A stretch of 64,000 bases of DNA from Cichorium intybus. Lineage: Eukaryota > Streptophyta > Magnoliopsida > Asterales > Asteraceae. The stretch is from contig CM042012.1 of NCBI GenBank assembly GCA_023525715.1, positions 117,360,798 to 117,424,797 on the forward strand. The letters run 5' to 3'. Positions 20,984-33,199 of the stretch are shown in pieces. The translations under genes were made by a program, and so were the position numbers. Each line of letters starts with the position of its first letter. Within the stretch, counting starts at the first letter, position 1. Below the pieces are notes generated by a model that worked only from the letters and a program-made list of their open reading frames with translations, was not told the DNA's origin and searched no databases.

Positions 20984-21969
20984 TGACAACGCCTAGTAAT
21001 ATCAAGTATTTTAGTCGTTGTTGAGCCCTATTCTTAGTGAGATTATATCATATATGTTGTGGTATTCTCACTTTTTGTGTCAGTGCTTGTTTGGAAAGAA
21101 AATATGTAAACAGGGGCCAAAAGCGTACAAAATGGAAGAAGCTTGAAGAAAAAGGCAAAGCAGTCGAACTCGTACGTGCGCCGCGGAATTTCTAAAGGCG
21201 AGACGCGGTGACTCAGCATTGAGGCGGTGGAGAACATTCAAATGCCGCAAAAACAGGGATAAACCCATACGCGCGTCGCGGATTTCACTTGTGCGCGGTG
21301 CGGTCTCTTAATTTTTGCAACTATAAATAGAGGGTTTTAGGTCGAAAAATCAGCAAAGACCTGGCATAAGAACGACTCCCAATGCTTCTTTGACTCCATG
21401 TTTCAGTTTTCAGCAACCATATCTTGGTATTTTTATGTTCTCTTTTAATTTCCAATTAGTTTAGTTTAGCATTTGGTAGATTTGGCTAGTGTTCTTGGGT
21501 GTGACAACCATTGGCACTAGTTCTTAGTTTCTGAATTGTATGTTTACTATTTTGGAACCTTTGGAATCTGAGTTTTTAATAGTAATCATTCGGTTAATGT
21601 TAATTGCTCTGTTTTCAGTATTTTATGCTTTTGAATAAATCTGGATGTTTGATTGTGTTGGATGTTTTTGATTTGATCTTGGTTACTTTTGATTTGGAAT
21701 TATACCTCTGATTTCAGTAGGTAATTAGGATTAGTTATTGGTTTAGTTAGTTAATGCTTGAGTTGGATTTATTGGATTTTGTGAATTTTGGACTGTTTTT
21801 GGGTAAAAGTCGGAAACTAGATCCTCTGGCTATAGAGTGACACTACACTTGGTAATCTGTTGCCTAACTTGACCACATAACTCCTATGGATCGATCCTGA
21901 CTACCACTGTGCTAAGTGAGAGTGAGGTTATTTTACTATTTTTGACTGCATGACGACCTAGGCGTGTCA
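20984..21969 (+). repeat. 3' LTR of element F
   Basis: It begins TGACAACGCC and ends GGCGTGTCA, followed by the TSD CACAC. It has the same TATA box and CG-rich words as the 5' LTR, with scattered substitutions. Confidence 0.9.
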
Positions 21970-22639
21970 CACACCTTTGTCACCATCAAAACTTCATATT
22001 TTACTTTGTTGGTGAAATGGTCATAAATATGGTACACTATATGATCTTTTGACAAAAGACATGAAAATACACTTTTACTAAAATAGTCATAAAACATTTT
22101 TGTCTTATGATGTTGTATAACAAACAAATGTAAATGTTAGCGTAACTAAAATGGTCTAAATAAATATGTCGTTATTATCTTCACATCAAAACTACTTATT
22201 TATAAAAAGAACGTCATTTTGACGTAATAACGACTATTTGGACTTATATCGTTATAATAGACTTTGGAAATGACATTTTTACAAGGAAGTTGGTATTTTA
22301 AACAAAAATAACTATATTCATAGTAGTGTGTATCAAAAATGACCATTTAGAAAGATTACCATCATTTTGACAAAATAACAAGATTTAAAATGTTGCCCTC
22401 ACTTATGTAAGATGACTAAAACAAATTTCTTGCCATGACATGTCGATAAAATTTAAACCTATCTTATTAGTATATTTAGTGCCTTAGATGTAAGAAATTA
22501 TACATTTCAACTCATTGACATCATTTAGCTTAAATACGATAACACAACGAAAACATTTATATAAATTATAATTGGTATAATTTATGGAACGAAAGACAAA
22601 GATACGACAGAAATACTAAAGATAGTTATATAAATATAT

Positions 22640-22900
22640 AATTGTTACATACTATAATTATCATGGACATTTGATAATTACAAACTTAAAGGAGTTTTCG
22701 GTACATTTACATACTATAATTATCATGGACAATTTGATAATTACAAACGTAAAGGAGTTTTCAGTACATTTACACACTATAATTATCATGGATATTTTGA
22801 TAATTACAAATTCAAATGAGTTTTCAATACATTTACATGCAAGGTTTTACACTATGGTTATCATGAGTATATTTTGATAATTACAAATACAAAGGGTTTT
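22640..22900. repeat. Tandem repeat, period about 62-63 bp, inside solo LTR I
   Basis: TCATGGA starts units at 22661, 22723 and 22786, with a diverged fourth near 22860. Each unit continues with TTTGATAATTACAAA and a GAGTTTTC.GTACATTTA segment. Confidence 0.8.
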
Positions 22901-22924
22901 CATTTCAGTACAAACTAGGATAAA

Positions 22925-23000
22925 ACATCACGTTGGGTGGTTATGTGAGAAATTTCTTCACAGTACTAAAAGAAGTACACATCACGTTGGGTGGTTTTCA
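22925..23000. repeat. Short direct repeat in LTR I
   Basis: ACATCACGTTGGGTGGTT occurs twice, about 53 bases apart. Confidence 0.75.
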
Positions 23001-23229
23001 TTCATGAGCGAGATGCTTGTGTATAGATCTATACAGGGTTGACAATCCCGCACCTAAGTTGATAGCTACAGCTAGACCAGCAGGTATGGGGTGACATATG
23101 TCTTAACATTGTGACGCCTGAAGAACATCGTGTCAGGCCAACTAGGTCATAGCAAGGTTATAATAACTCACATGAACAACAACGAATATCCTAAGTTTGG
23201 GGAAAATATCTTCAAATGGTATTATGTAA

Positions 23230-23450
23230 ATATAAAACTACATGTTGCTGTATACAAATTATAAATACGGTTTTACTTATACGCATGGGTTTTATGATAT
23301 TAAAACTACATTTTATCAAGGTACAAATATAAGTACGGTTCTACATATACATACGAGTTTTATGATATTAAAACTACATTTTATTAAGGTACAAATATAA
23401 GTACGGTTTTACTTATTCATACAAGTTTTATGGAATTAAAACTATATTTA
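23230..23450. repeat. Tandem repeat, period 68 bp, inside solo LTR I
   Basis: ATTAAAACTACATTTTAT starts units at 23299 and 23367, with a third at 23435. Each unit contains GGTACAAATATAAGTACGG and ends with a GTTTTATG.. phrase. An earlier diverged copy begins near 23235. Confidence 0.8.
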
Positions 23451-23952
23451 GTTTACGAGCAAACATGTATTTACATGGTTTCATACAAGGATAAAACTAC
23501 GTAATACTATTTTCAAATATAGAAATACTTATACATTTTCGGTATTTGGGTTTTTAAGACTACAACTCATTTATAAGAAAATATTGGATTTTCTGGTTTC
23601 AAGCACTATCTTTTTACAAGGAAAACGGATTATGGATTTTCTCATACAAAAATCTTTTGAACTCACCAATGTAATGTTGACACTTGCAAAATTACTTGTA
23701 TTCTTAGGTAACAATTAGTCAGGTACGACTAACCTTTTTGGGATGGGACGCGAAGACGTCTCTTTTGCTTATTTTGTTATCATACTGTAATTTGGTTGAA
23801 ATAATAACGGTTGAACAATGTAACTTTCCAATTATAATGTATGATGGTTGTTTATCTACGTATGTTTCAATATATGCAATGGTTGTGATATTATGTTCTG
23901 TTCCCCGCCCTCAGACGATTCCGCCATCGTAGTTTGGGGGTGTGACACATAT

Positions 23953-24444
23953 TGGTCAAGTTTGGAGGACTATGCCAACTCTTGAACTGAAGATAGTTAT
24001 ACACATCGTCATCAAAAGTCTAAATCGTCTCTTGTTCCTCAAATCACTGAAGAATACCATAAAGAACCAATAATCATCATAATAATGTCTAAATCAATAA
24101 ATAACCTGGATCCAAATAGAACCTAGCAATACCAAAAGTTTGATCGATGATGACCAAAACTGAATGCCACACCACATCATATAGCCAAATAACTCTTTGT
24201 CTTCGAAAGTCTTCGGAAAACCAAACTCTAACAATCATAACACATGACCTGGATGCTCATAATATCTCTCGTATTTTTATTACAAGTGCACGATCAAAAG
24301 TAAATAACCTGGGTCGAAGATTCTTGGATATCAGGAGTTTTGTATGCTCCCCTAGATGTATGAAGGGTCCCGATAAAACATGAGACAAAAAGTATAATAA
24401 ATTCTTTCAGATCATCTGTAGTCGGTCGATTCTATTGTGCTTGC
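23953..24444 (-). other. Body of element E, no gene recognised
   Basis: It continues 12693 across LTR I. A plus frame (24147-24383) is open but unsupported. Nothing else is visible. Confidence 0.45.
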
Positions 24445-25416
24445 TGACAACGCCTATCAATATCAAGTATTTTAGTCGTTTTTAGGCCCTACTCTTTGTG
24501 AAATTATATCGGATATATATTGGTATTACTCACTTTTGTGCTTAGTGCTTGTATGCAAGAAAAAGATAAAAACAGGGACTAAAAGCTGACAAAATGAAGA
24601 AGTTCTGGATAAAGAACATTTCAGTCGAATACGTACGCGCGCCGCGAATAGAAGACACGCGCGTCGCGGATAGTCAAAGATCAGGCGGTGAATTGAAATT
24701 CAAAGTGCGAAATACGGGGATAAAAGGATAAAACGTGCCACGGTTTAAGCCATGCACGACGCGATTAGCTGGAAATTGCAACTATATATAGAGATGTCTA
24801 GGTCGAATTTCAGTAGCAAAGAACGACCCAAAAGGTGCAACCTAGGCTTCTTTGACTCAGGGTTTCGGATTTCAGTAGCTTTAATTGGTATTTTTATGTT
24901 TTCTCATTTATTTTAGTATTTCTCAGTTTTAGTATTTTCTTGATTCCTTCAATTCTGGATTGTAGAATCTGTTGGAAGAAGTTTAGTTGGGAATATTTTT
25001 GAAGTCAGTAACTCTTGGCTTCTGGATTTGGTTTAAGTTTATGATAATCTTTCGGTTTGAGTTAAATTGCATGTTTCCGGTATTGTTTATGTTTGGATGA
25101 TATTTTGGATGGTCTGGATTGTTTATTGCTTTGGATTTTTCTGGAATAACCTTCTGAAATCAGTAAGTAAGTTTGGTTTAAAGTTTGAAGTAGTTCAGTT
25201 TACTTAATGCTTGGTTTAGTTTTCGGTATTGAGATTTATTGGTTTTTTGGGAAGTGAAGGAAACACCGCCGACTATAGCGTGACATTGTAGTTGGCCATT
25301 CTGACACTATATCTTGACCATGAAACTCCCACGGATCGACCCTTGCTGCTATTATACTAGTTTGCGGGTGAGGTTTTATTTTATATTTTTGACCGCATAA
25401 CGACCTAGGCGTGTCA
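24445..25416 (+). repeat. 5' LTR of element J
   Basis: It begins TGACAACGCCTATC and ends GGCGTGTCA (972 bp). A TATATATAGAG box lies near 24784. CG-rich words (CGCGCGCCGCG, CGCGCGTCGCGG) stand upstream of it. It is a diverged sister of the F LTR. Confidence 0.9.
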
Positions 25417-25421
25417 AATTG

Positions 25422-25439
25422 TGGCGTCGTCGCCGGGGA
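25422..25439 (+). promoter_or_regulatory. Primer binding site of J, diverged tRNA-Asp type
   Basis: It reads TGGCGTCGTCGCCGGGGA, two differences from the canonical site in G and at positions other than those changed in F. Confidence 0.75.
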
Positions 25440-25550
25440 GTTGTGCGCTTTAACATAGATTGTCAGTGGTTTGTTTCTGATTTTTATTTTAATTTTGGTT
25501 ATTTAGTTGATTTAGTAATTTGGTTTTTAGTTTTGACAGTCATTTGCACT

Positions 25551-25618
25551 AGTGCATGCGTACCCGTCGGAGTGAGCAAACATCAGTGCATGCGTACCCG
25601 TCGGAGTGAGCAAACATC
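25551..25618 (+). repeat. 34-bp perfect tandem duplication across the gag start
   Basis: AGTGCATGCGTACCCGTCGG and the next 14 bases occur at 25551-25584 and again at 25585-25618. Because 34 is not a multiple of three, only the second ATG (25590) leads into gag; the first opens another frame. Confidence 0.9.
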
Positions 25619-27440
25619 ACATTTGTTATTTGATTCTGAGATTGAACGAACCGCGCGCAGAAACCGTGTGCGTAGACGCTTAATCAACATGAGTTCCGAT
25701 AGTGTAGTAGAAGAGGATATTACCAATGAGCCCATGGGCGAGGTATCGGGGGAAGCATCATTTATACCCCTAGTTTCAGAGTTTCATATAGGGTCCACTA
25801 GTGCTAGTGGTGGTGCAGTTTCAGCCCCTGCACCCATACCATCATGCACTCAGCCTATGCTTCAACCTTTAAGTCAACCGATTGTCAACCCTTTGGGAAA
25901 TCCCGTATTCATTGCAATGACTTGGGGAGCGCCGACCCGTGATGGCACCCCACGTTTTCGATAGCCGGTACCAGTTTCTCAACCACAACCTTTACAACAA
26001 CAACCACCCATTTATAAACCTCAACAACCTTTTCAACCTATACCACCACAACCTCAACCTCAAGTACAACCAAAACAACCATCGCAACAATACCAATATT
26101 AGGACGGGGATCCTGTCTACGATGAGAAAGATGTAGGATGGATGCCAAACCATCCTGTGCAGCAGAATCAACAATGGAACCGAGGTCGGGGACCTCCAAC
26201 ACGATACCAACAGCAACAGCAACATCAACAACAAGGGCAGCGACATTATAACAACGAGTTATATGATGGTAATGTCTTTCCACCCTTGTACTTTGCTCAA
26301 CTGATCGGGCAGTCGGTTGCACCACACTTCCAACCTTGGGAGTATTATGACACAACTGTTAGGTGTTTTCCTGAAAATGTCGATAGCCAAGTAGATATTA
26401 GACCACAACTGTTAGGTGTTTTACCTGAATTCAGAGGATACAAGCAAGATGACCCTTATAATCATTTGTATGAGTTTTTGGCCATAGCTAATGCTAATAC
26501 TCCTAGGAACACTAATAGGAGCATTTTTAGATTAAGGCTATTTTCTTTTACTTTAAAAGATAAAGCAAAGTATTGGTTCACATCCTTGCAACCTAATAGC
26601 ATTACAACCTGGGAACAACTTAAGGCGAAGTTTCGCCAAGAGTTTTACCTAGCTAGTAAGACTACATAAATCAGGCGAGCTATACAGGATTTTCAGCAAA
26701 ATCTGGGAGAGGCATTCCATGATGCATTCGAACGATTGGAGGAGCTGATGCGATCCTGCCCACACCATGACATTCCACGGTGGCGTCTCGTGAAGTTCTT
26801 CTATGATGGGGTAGATACGACAAACCAAGCTATGGTCAACGCTTCATCTAGTGGGACGATTATGATGTAGGAACGGGATGATGCATAGAGGTTTTTAGAG
26901 CGATTAAGTAATGGTTCAAAGGCAAATTATTCCGCAAGGAAGCCAGTAAGTACCGCAGCAGCAGTGGGGACCGACAGTGAGTGGAGAAAGGAGATCAAGA
27001 AAGAGATAGGAGAGTTGAATAGGAAGTTTGATAGGCTGATGGCAACTCTTCAAAATGGACCGCAAAATCTTCAACAACAAGGTAATCAACAAGGGCATAG
27101 GACCCAGGAGGTCAACCAGGTTTATGGTCAAGGACAATATAACAACAATAATGGACGAGCATACTGGCCTTATAATCTGGGAAACCAGAATTACAACAAC
27201 AACCGGCAAAACAACTATCAAGGACCATCCTCTAATCAGTAGAGACAATTCCACGCTGTCAACAACCAATGTTCTAGTGGTAGTAACAACAGCAACGGGT
27301 CAACCACTGTTAACAACAATCGTTCCAATACAGAAGCGCCAGCAGAAATGATAGCAAAGATATATGAAATCGTCAACGCGAGTCAACAGCAGACCCAGGC
27401 GAATGTTAAGGCCATTGCCAACATGGAGAGGCAAAATTGC
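25590..27440 (+). pseudogene. Athila-like gag of element J, interrupted by stops
   Basis: From ATG 25590 (RSEQTSHLLFDSEIERT) one frame can be followed over about 610 codons. It has a P/Q-rich region, the gag domain (RPQLLGVLPEFRGYKQDDPYNHLYEF, LRLFSFTLKDKAKYWF, SITTWEQLKAKFRQEFY), a downstream MRSCPHHDIPRW.LVKFFYDG segment that F has lost, and a Q/N-rich tail without a zinc knuckle. At least six in-frame stops interrupt it (near 25962, 26101, 26667, 26868, 26887 and 27240). A one-base insertion near 27435 ends the frame. The reading shows what F's gag looked like before its LTR-fragment insertion. Confidence 0.85.
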
Positions 27441-28499
27441 ACAGATGGCTGAAGATCAAATAAGGAGAGATAATGGGAAGTTTCCAAGCCACACGGAAGT
27501 GAATCTGAACCATACTCAAAGAGCTGGTAAAGAACATGTCAATGCAGTAGAGACAGAGTGGAGGAATGTTACAATGGAAGACTTGGTAGGAAAGGAGAGT
27601 GAAAATAAGGAAGAAGAAGGTGACCAGAAGGAAGAACAATCAACCATAGGTGGCATAAAGCAGAAAAAGAAAGTCAAAAAGGCGAAAAGGAAGCAAGATG
27701 CGCCGAGAGGACCATCAATTAATCAGCCGCTATGGGATGAATTAAGGAATGCACCGGAGGATACGAGAATTCTCAGACAAATGTGCAAAAGAAACGAACA
27801 AATCAAGATGCCAACGCCAGAAACGATACAACTTACTATCAAGGCGAGTGAGGCTTTGTTAGGAACATTGCCCAAAAAGGAAAAAGATCCCGGATCACCA
27901 TTAATCACCGTCACTATGGGTGACGTGATTATTCGGAATACATTATTGGATTGGGAGCGAGTGTAAATGTTCTGCCTGTGTATCTTTATGACAAATACAA
28001 AAACGAAGAATTGGAGCCGACAAAGGCAGTGCTGTAACTGGCAGACCAAACTACAAAGGTCTCACGGGGCAAGTTGACAAACGTGATCGTTAAACTTGGT
28101 GACGTTTTCTATCCAGTTGATTTTCTGGTCATGGAATATGAGAATCAAGAGGACGCGCCAACACTGATTTTAGGACGGCCATATATGGCGACAGCTGGTG
28201 CTGTGATGGACTATAAAACTGGTGATATGGACATCACATTTGGCACACAAAAAAGAAGGTTGAATATGTTCGAGTGTCCAATGACGTTACCACTGGGGTA
28301 CGATAATCAATATTTGAGCAAGAGACCAATGATGACACCAAAGGTAAAAGGTAAGGGTAAGAATCAAGTGCAAGAGAACGAAAGTGAGGATGAAGAGATT
28401 CTTTGGAGAGCAAAAGGGCACATGCTGGCCTCAGTCGATAAAATGCAACTGTTAGACATGATAGAGATGATGAAATTGAAGCACCAACGGTACAAATAA
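27441..28499 (+). pseudogene. Athila-like protease and tail of element J
   Basis: The linker is basic and acidic in turn (KEEEGDQKEEQ, KKKVKKAKRKQ). The protease follows with INQPLWDELRNAP and LLGTLPKKEKDPGSPL. The active-site loop LLD.GASVNVLP is broken by a one-base deletion near 27950 directly after the aspartate codon. Downstream come RGKLTNVIVKLGDVFYPVDFLV, LILGRPYMATAGAVMDYKTGD and the tail DKMQLLDMIEMM. A TAA replaces a glutamine codon near 28035. The loss of the active-site frame kills the protease. Confidence 0.85.
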
Positions 28500-28675
28500 G
28501 AGACAAGATGCTGGGAAGTGAAAGTTTTTCAGATTTTGAATGCTCAGCAGCAATGGATAAGTCAGGTAAGTGACATGATGACGCAACTCACGACGCTGCT
28601 GGCAACATTGGTCCATGATTTCGCACCCGAATTGAGAAAGCTCGTACCAAAGGAGGAATGAAATGGAGCATGTCC

Positions 28676-28718
28676 GGCTGAAGACATTAAACTTAGTGCT
28701 TGTTGGGAGGCAACCCAT
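28676..28718 (+). promoter_or_regulatory. Conserved noncoding block after the protease (J copy)
   Basis: It contains GCTTGTTGGGAGGCAACCC exactly as in G. A CAATTGTGGGGT copy of the polypurine-like motif follows 82 bases later at 28800-28811. Confidence 0.7.
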
Positions 28719-30024
28719 CCGTAAATAGGTTAGGTATGTTGTTTTTAAAGTAATTTGGAAAAATCAATCATCATCATTGCAGGAATTCATAGCACAAAGC
28801 AATTGTGGGGTCAATTAAGAAGAATTGCAGGAATTGAAGGTCGTGACGCGGTAAGGATAGAACCGCACAGCGTGTTCGTAAGGTAGCCCGATACGCAGGG
28901 TTGATTTGGGACATGCGCGACGCACATCGCCTTTACGCGCGTCGCGGGTTATGACCTGTCAGAAACCGCCATTAAGGTAGGTAACCCTCGTCGCACCACA
29001 CACAAACAACGACGCGCGCATCAAACCCACGCGCCGCGGTAATCCGTAGCTCATTTTTGTTGTATAGTTACTATCTTTTATCTTTTATATTTGTGTTTGT
29101 CTTTAATTTGTTTGTAAGTGTTTGTTTATGCAAGTACCAATGGAATCTACTGAGGAGTTGTCTCAAGCAAGTGTGGGGTCATTGTACCCCTACACTTGCC
29201 ATTCACCGACATGTTCACTGTTGCGCCACAACTTTGGAAAATCTGAATCATGGTGTATGCATTTTTATCCTGTGACAATTAGTTCCAACAAGCAGTCTAC
29301 CACCTAAAAGGGGTAACTCTTTCTCCCTTATTCTGAAATATTTTTATGTAGAACGGGGACGTTGTACGATTTTATGTGTGGGGTGTGGACGGTCGAAAGA
29401 GTTTATTTTTGGAATTTTTGCAGAAAATGAGTAATTTTAAAAAAAAATTAGCAATTTTTCAAAATTTTTAAGAGATTGTAATTTTGAAACGAATAGCTTT
29501 TGAATGTTTAGCATTAGTATTTTTCAAGAGATACTGTTTAGTCGTAAGCATGCTATTATTTAGTCAAATAAGTTGAATTGTTAGGAGTCAGAAAAATTTT
29601 AGATTTGGAATATTTTAGGATTGGAATTTAGGAGGGAAACGTCAATCAGTAGCCTTTGTTGTTTGAGCCGGTAGGTCCGAAAAGGGTGGCCCTGAAAGGG
29701 CATTTATGCACCTTACTACCTAAGATCGTCTGGTCTGGGATAGTATTTTCGAAAGCTCGTTACACGGACAACATCGAAAGTCATGGACATTTCTTTAGTG
29801 ACCTTTAGAATCTGAATGAGTATGTTTGTTTTTGCATACTGAAAATTTGTAATCAAGGGTTCTCTAGAAAGTCGTGAATTCCAGAGGGTATTCTGGTCAG
29901 TTTTCATAAAAATCATTTTCAAGCTAACTTCTGGAGATAATGAACTTTGAAACTAAATGAATTAAAAATGTTTGAGTCTTAATTATAATTGTTAAAAACT
30001 CTCTTGCTTGTGGACAAGCAAGGC
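28719..30024 (+). other. Noncoding 3' body of J, ORF2 deleted
   Basis: CG-rich words (CGCGCGTCGCGG near 28937, ACGCGCCGCGG near 29029) are followed at about 29130 by the 3' segment shared with F and G. The ORF2 gene is absent between these. Polypurine-like copies: 28800-28811, 29168-29179 and about 29374-29388. Confidence 0.7.
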
Positions 30025-30040
30025 ACAAGTGTGGGATGTT
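30025..30040 (+). promoter_or_regulatory. Polypurine tract of element J
   Basis: ACAAGTGTGGGATGTT stands directly before the 3' LTR; one G-to-A change against F and G. Confidence 0.75.
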
Positions 30041-30480
30041 TGACAACGCCTATCAATATCAAGTATTTTAGTCGTTTTTAGGCCCTATTCTTTGTGAAAT
30101 TATGTCAGATATATATTGGTATCACTCACTTTTGTGCTTAGTACTTGTATGCAAGAAAAAGATAAAAACAGGGACTAAAATCGGACAAAATGAAAAAGTT
30201 CTGGATAAAGACCATTTCAGTCGAATACGTACGTGCGCCGCGAATAGAAGACACGCGCATCGCGAATAGTCAAAGATCAGGCGGCGAATTGAAATTCAAA
30301 GTGCGAAATACAGGGATAAAAGGATAGGACGTGCCGCAGTTTTAAGCCATTCACGACGCGATTAGCTGGAATTTGCAACTATAAATAGAGACGTCTAGGT
30401 CGAATTTCAGGAGTGAAGAACGACCCAAAAGGTGCAACCTAGGCTTCTTTGACTCAGGGTTTCAGATTTCAGTAGCTTTA
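30041..30480 (+). repeat. 3' LTR of element J, left part
   Basis: It begins TGACAACGCCTATC and follows the 5' LTR to CAGTAGCTTTA, where element A is inserted (5' LTR counterpart near 24872-24882). The last five bases, CTTTA, are A's TSD. Confidence 0.9.
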
Positions 30481-32877
30481 TGTAACACCCGGCTTTTAAA
30501 ACAAAAACACCCCTGAAAATTTTTTCATTTTAAACAAAGGTTTCAATACATAAAACCATAACAAAGGGGTATATTTTAATAAAAACGGGTACAAGCGTAT
30601 CAAGGAGAGTATAAAATACCGTAGTCTCCTTTGAAGCCGGGCTGCTACTGACAGCATCTAAGAGTCCTACTTCACGAGTCACGGACTCCATCTATTCCCC
30701 TATCAGAATCATGCTAACCTGCAGGGACATTTAACAAACGGTATGAGCTACAAAGCTCAGTGAGTAATCATTCCTGCAAATAACATGTATCAAATATATT
30801 CGTATATCTGTTCGGATATCGAATCCAAACTCATAGCCTTACTGGCTGACCATATATGTCTTAGGATTCCACATCCTAATTTTGTAGCCTTACAGGCTAC
30901 TTCATGACAACCTGCAATTATCAAACTACATCAGTTATTTGCACAGATAATCATATCTATCGTTTCTGTCCCATGTTTCTTAGTCACAATGGACTGCATC
31001 ATATGTCATGGCTATATAAGCCGCACCCTGTGTCATATCTATGTAAGCTGCACCAAAACAATATCAATATATAAATCATAGCCCGCAGGCCGCATCAGCT
31101 GGGTTTAACAACCCGATATCATAGCCAAAAGGCCGCACCATGTACCTGTAACAAAATCATAGCCCGAAGGCCGCATCGGAGACATAGCCCGAAGGCCGCA
31201 CCGGTTAGATATGGCTCACGGGTTAGCCCGCTGTTGCCGTGGCTCACGGGTTAGCCCGCTGTTGTCTATATAAATTTAACTCCTCGGAATAAACTGCGGC
31301 TCATGGGTTAGCCCGCTGTTGCCTAGACTCACGGGTTAGCCCGCTGTTGTCTATATAACAGTTTACACAGATATATTGACTCACAGTTCCGTTCTTGTCT
31401 ATTATAGACTCACAGCTTATCTGGTCTTGTCATTCGATTGACTCACAGTTCCGTTCTTGTCTATTATAAACTCACGGCTTATCTGGTCTTGTCTCTTCAA
31501 ACGTATCTTTGAACCATCAATTTCGTCCCACAATCAGTTTCAACCTGTAACAACTCAATCATCATATATCACATATGGTATTAGTGAGATTACTCACCTG
31601 AAGGTTTGCTACAACTAGCTCTTAGCGATTCTTGCCTTTCAATGTGTTTCGCGAGATCTTGTCCCGTACCTATAATTCATTCATTTTCAAAATGATTATA
31701 GGTTAATACCCATTTCAATTAACTCTAATACACTAGAGTTCAATAAAACAATGTTATAAACAATCCCTAGTTAATAAACTTTCCGTTTACTAACTTTATA
31801 TGAATTTTACTATTCACCAAGTCATTCAGATAGGTCTACAGTGCCCCCGAGGGGTCGGAAACTCAATCTAAAAATTTTCCCAAACTTTTCAGACCATAAT
31901 AAGTCTACGGTTCAAGTTTGAGCTTAATCGGACAAGCCAAACAAAAGATAGCATTTCAAAGTTTCTGTCCAGGGTCTGCCTATAGGCGCGCCGCGCCTGG
32001 ATAGGGGCGCACCGCGCCCAGCGCCTGTGCAGAGCTCCTGTCCAGTCGCGAATTTTGCACTGTAGCTTGCTGTTTTGGTCCATTAAGCTCTTATTTCTGC
32101 TCTTAATCACTTGGGGTTTGTTCCTAGGCTAAAACCTTACTTTTTTACAAGGTTTTTAACCATCAAAACACACTCAATCATCCATATTAAGAATTAGGGT
32201 TCTTAGTTTTAACAACCCCAAATCTTCAATTTCATCACTAATAGCAATCTACTTCCATTTTCTTGAGTTAAGTCCTTATTAGCATGTCTTAATGGAAGCA
32301 TTACATCAATTAAACACATAATCATAACTGAAATTCATAAATTTCAGTTTCTATAAAAATTCCTCAAGAACAAACAATCAAGAACTTGGAATACTAACCT
32401 TGTTTGCTTGGGAATCACCAATTCCATGCTATCATTCCAATTCCATGCTTCAAGCTTCAAGGATTTCCAGGTTTTTGCTCTCAAAACTCATTCCCGTAAC
32501 TGAAATTTGGCCAGTCAACAACAGAGTCAACCTCTCTATATATACCACAAATTTTTACAAATTTGGTCCCTAAGTTCATTTTCTTGAACTTTGACCACAA
32601 TAACTAAGTTTTATTACAATAAAACTTTCATTTCTTACATTTTTGCCACAACCAACAATATTTTCAGAATTGGTCCTTCACTTGTCAAATGACCAAAATA
32701 CCCTTTTTCGGTAAAACGACCCAAATTCAGTTTTTATAACATTTTAAGTCCAAAACTCAAAATATTATTTCAAACCAAATACTTTTCTGTCCAAAAGACC
32801 AATTTACCCTTCCAAGGTAAAATGACCATTTTGCCCTTTTATTATAATTATATAATAAAACATGTCTTGGCGTTACA
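30481..32877 (-). repeat. 3' LTR of element A
   Basis: It starts TGTAACACCCGG and ends TTGGCGTTACA. Inside are short tandem repeats: ATAGCCCGAAGGCCGCA units near 31158-31202, CTCACGGGTTAGCCCGCTG units near 31215-31345, and a CTCACAGTTCCGTTCTTGTC/CTTATCTGGTCTTGTC pair near 31380-31490. A CG-rich cluster (GCGCGCCGCGCC, GGCGCACCGCGCC) lies near 31986-32020. Confidence 0.9.
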
Positions 32878-32897
32878 AATTTCCCCTCCTTCAAAAG
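32878..32897 (-). promoter_or_regulatory. Polypurine tract of element A
   Basis: The minus strand reads TTGAAGGAGGGGAAATT directly before the LTR start TGTAACGCC. Similar tracts stand next to the LTRs of B, C and D, always followed further in by a conserved ATTTCGTCC..GAATCAT phrase (plus). Confidence 0.8.
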
Positions 32898-33199
32898 ATT
32901 TCGTCCCCGAAATCATACAAACAAACGAGGGTAATTCTTTCTCATTATAATTTCGGTTTCCCATATTGTATGGAAACATTCATGGTTTTGCCAAAGCTCT
33001 TAACCATACTAATCTTCGTATCTCGTGGTTATATCACCACTCGCATATCACTCCTCCGGTTGTCCCGGGCACCTTAATCACTTATCTTCCTCATTTCAAC
33101 ATGAGGGATTCGTTAGCATTATCAATCTATGTTCTCAGAACCATGAGACCCATAGAAAACATTACAATTATCTTGAAGTTCATCACAAAACTTCGTTCA

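Larger units (their letters stand above)
14005..21969 (+). mobile_element. Element F: Athila-like element with gag-protease and ORF2 but no pol
   Basis: LTRs at 14005-14994 and 20984-21969 are flanked by the TSD CACAC (14000-14004 and 21970-21974). Order: LTR, diverged tRNA-Asp primer site, gag, acidic linker, protease, conserved block, ORF2, noncoding 3' part, polypurine tract, LTR. The protease frame ends and is followed within about 160 bp by the conserved block, with no room for reverse transcriptase or integrase. It lies in solo LTR I. Confidence 0.9.
12694..23947 (+). mobile_element. Solo LTR I of a Ty3/gypsy element, split by element F
   Basis: It starts TGTGACAACTGTC and ends GGGGGTGTGACA, and is flanked by a perfect 5-bp TSD, CATAT (12689-12693 and 23948-23952). 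After removing F (14005-21969) and one copy of F's TSD, about 3.28 kb remain. No primer site follows the right end and no partner LTR is present, so recombination between two LTRs is the likely origin. The ends resemble the long LTRs of plant chromoviruses of Tekay/Del type. The 13381-13617 open stretch inside is not a gene. Confidence 0.75.
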
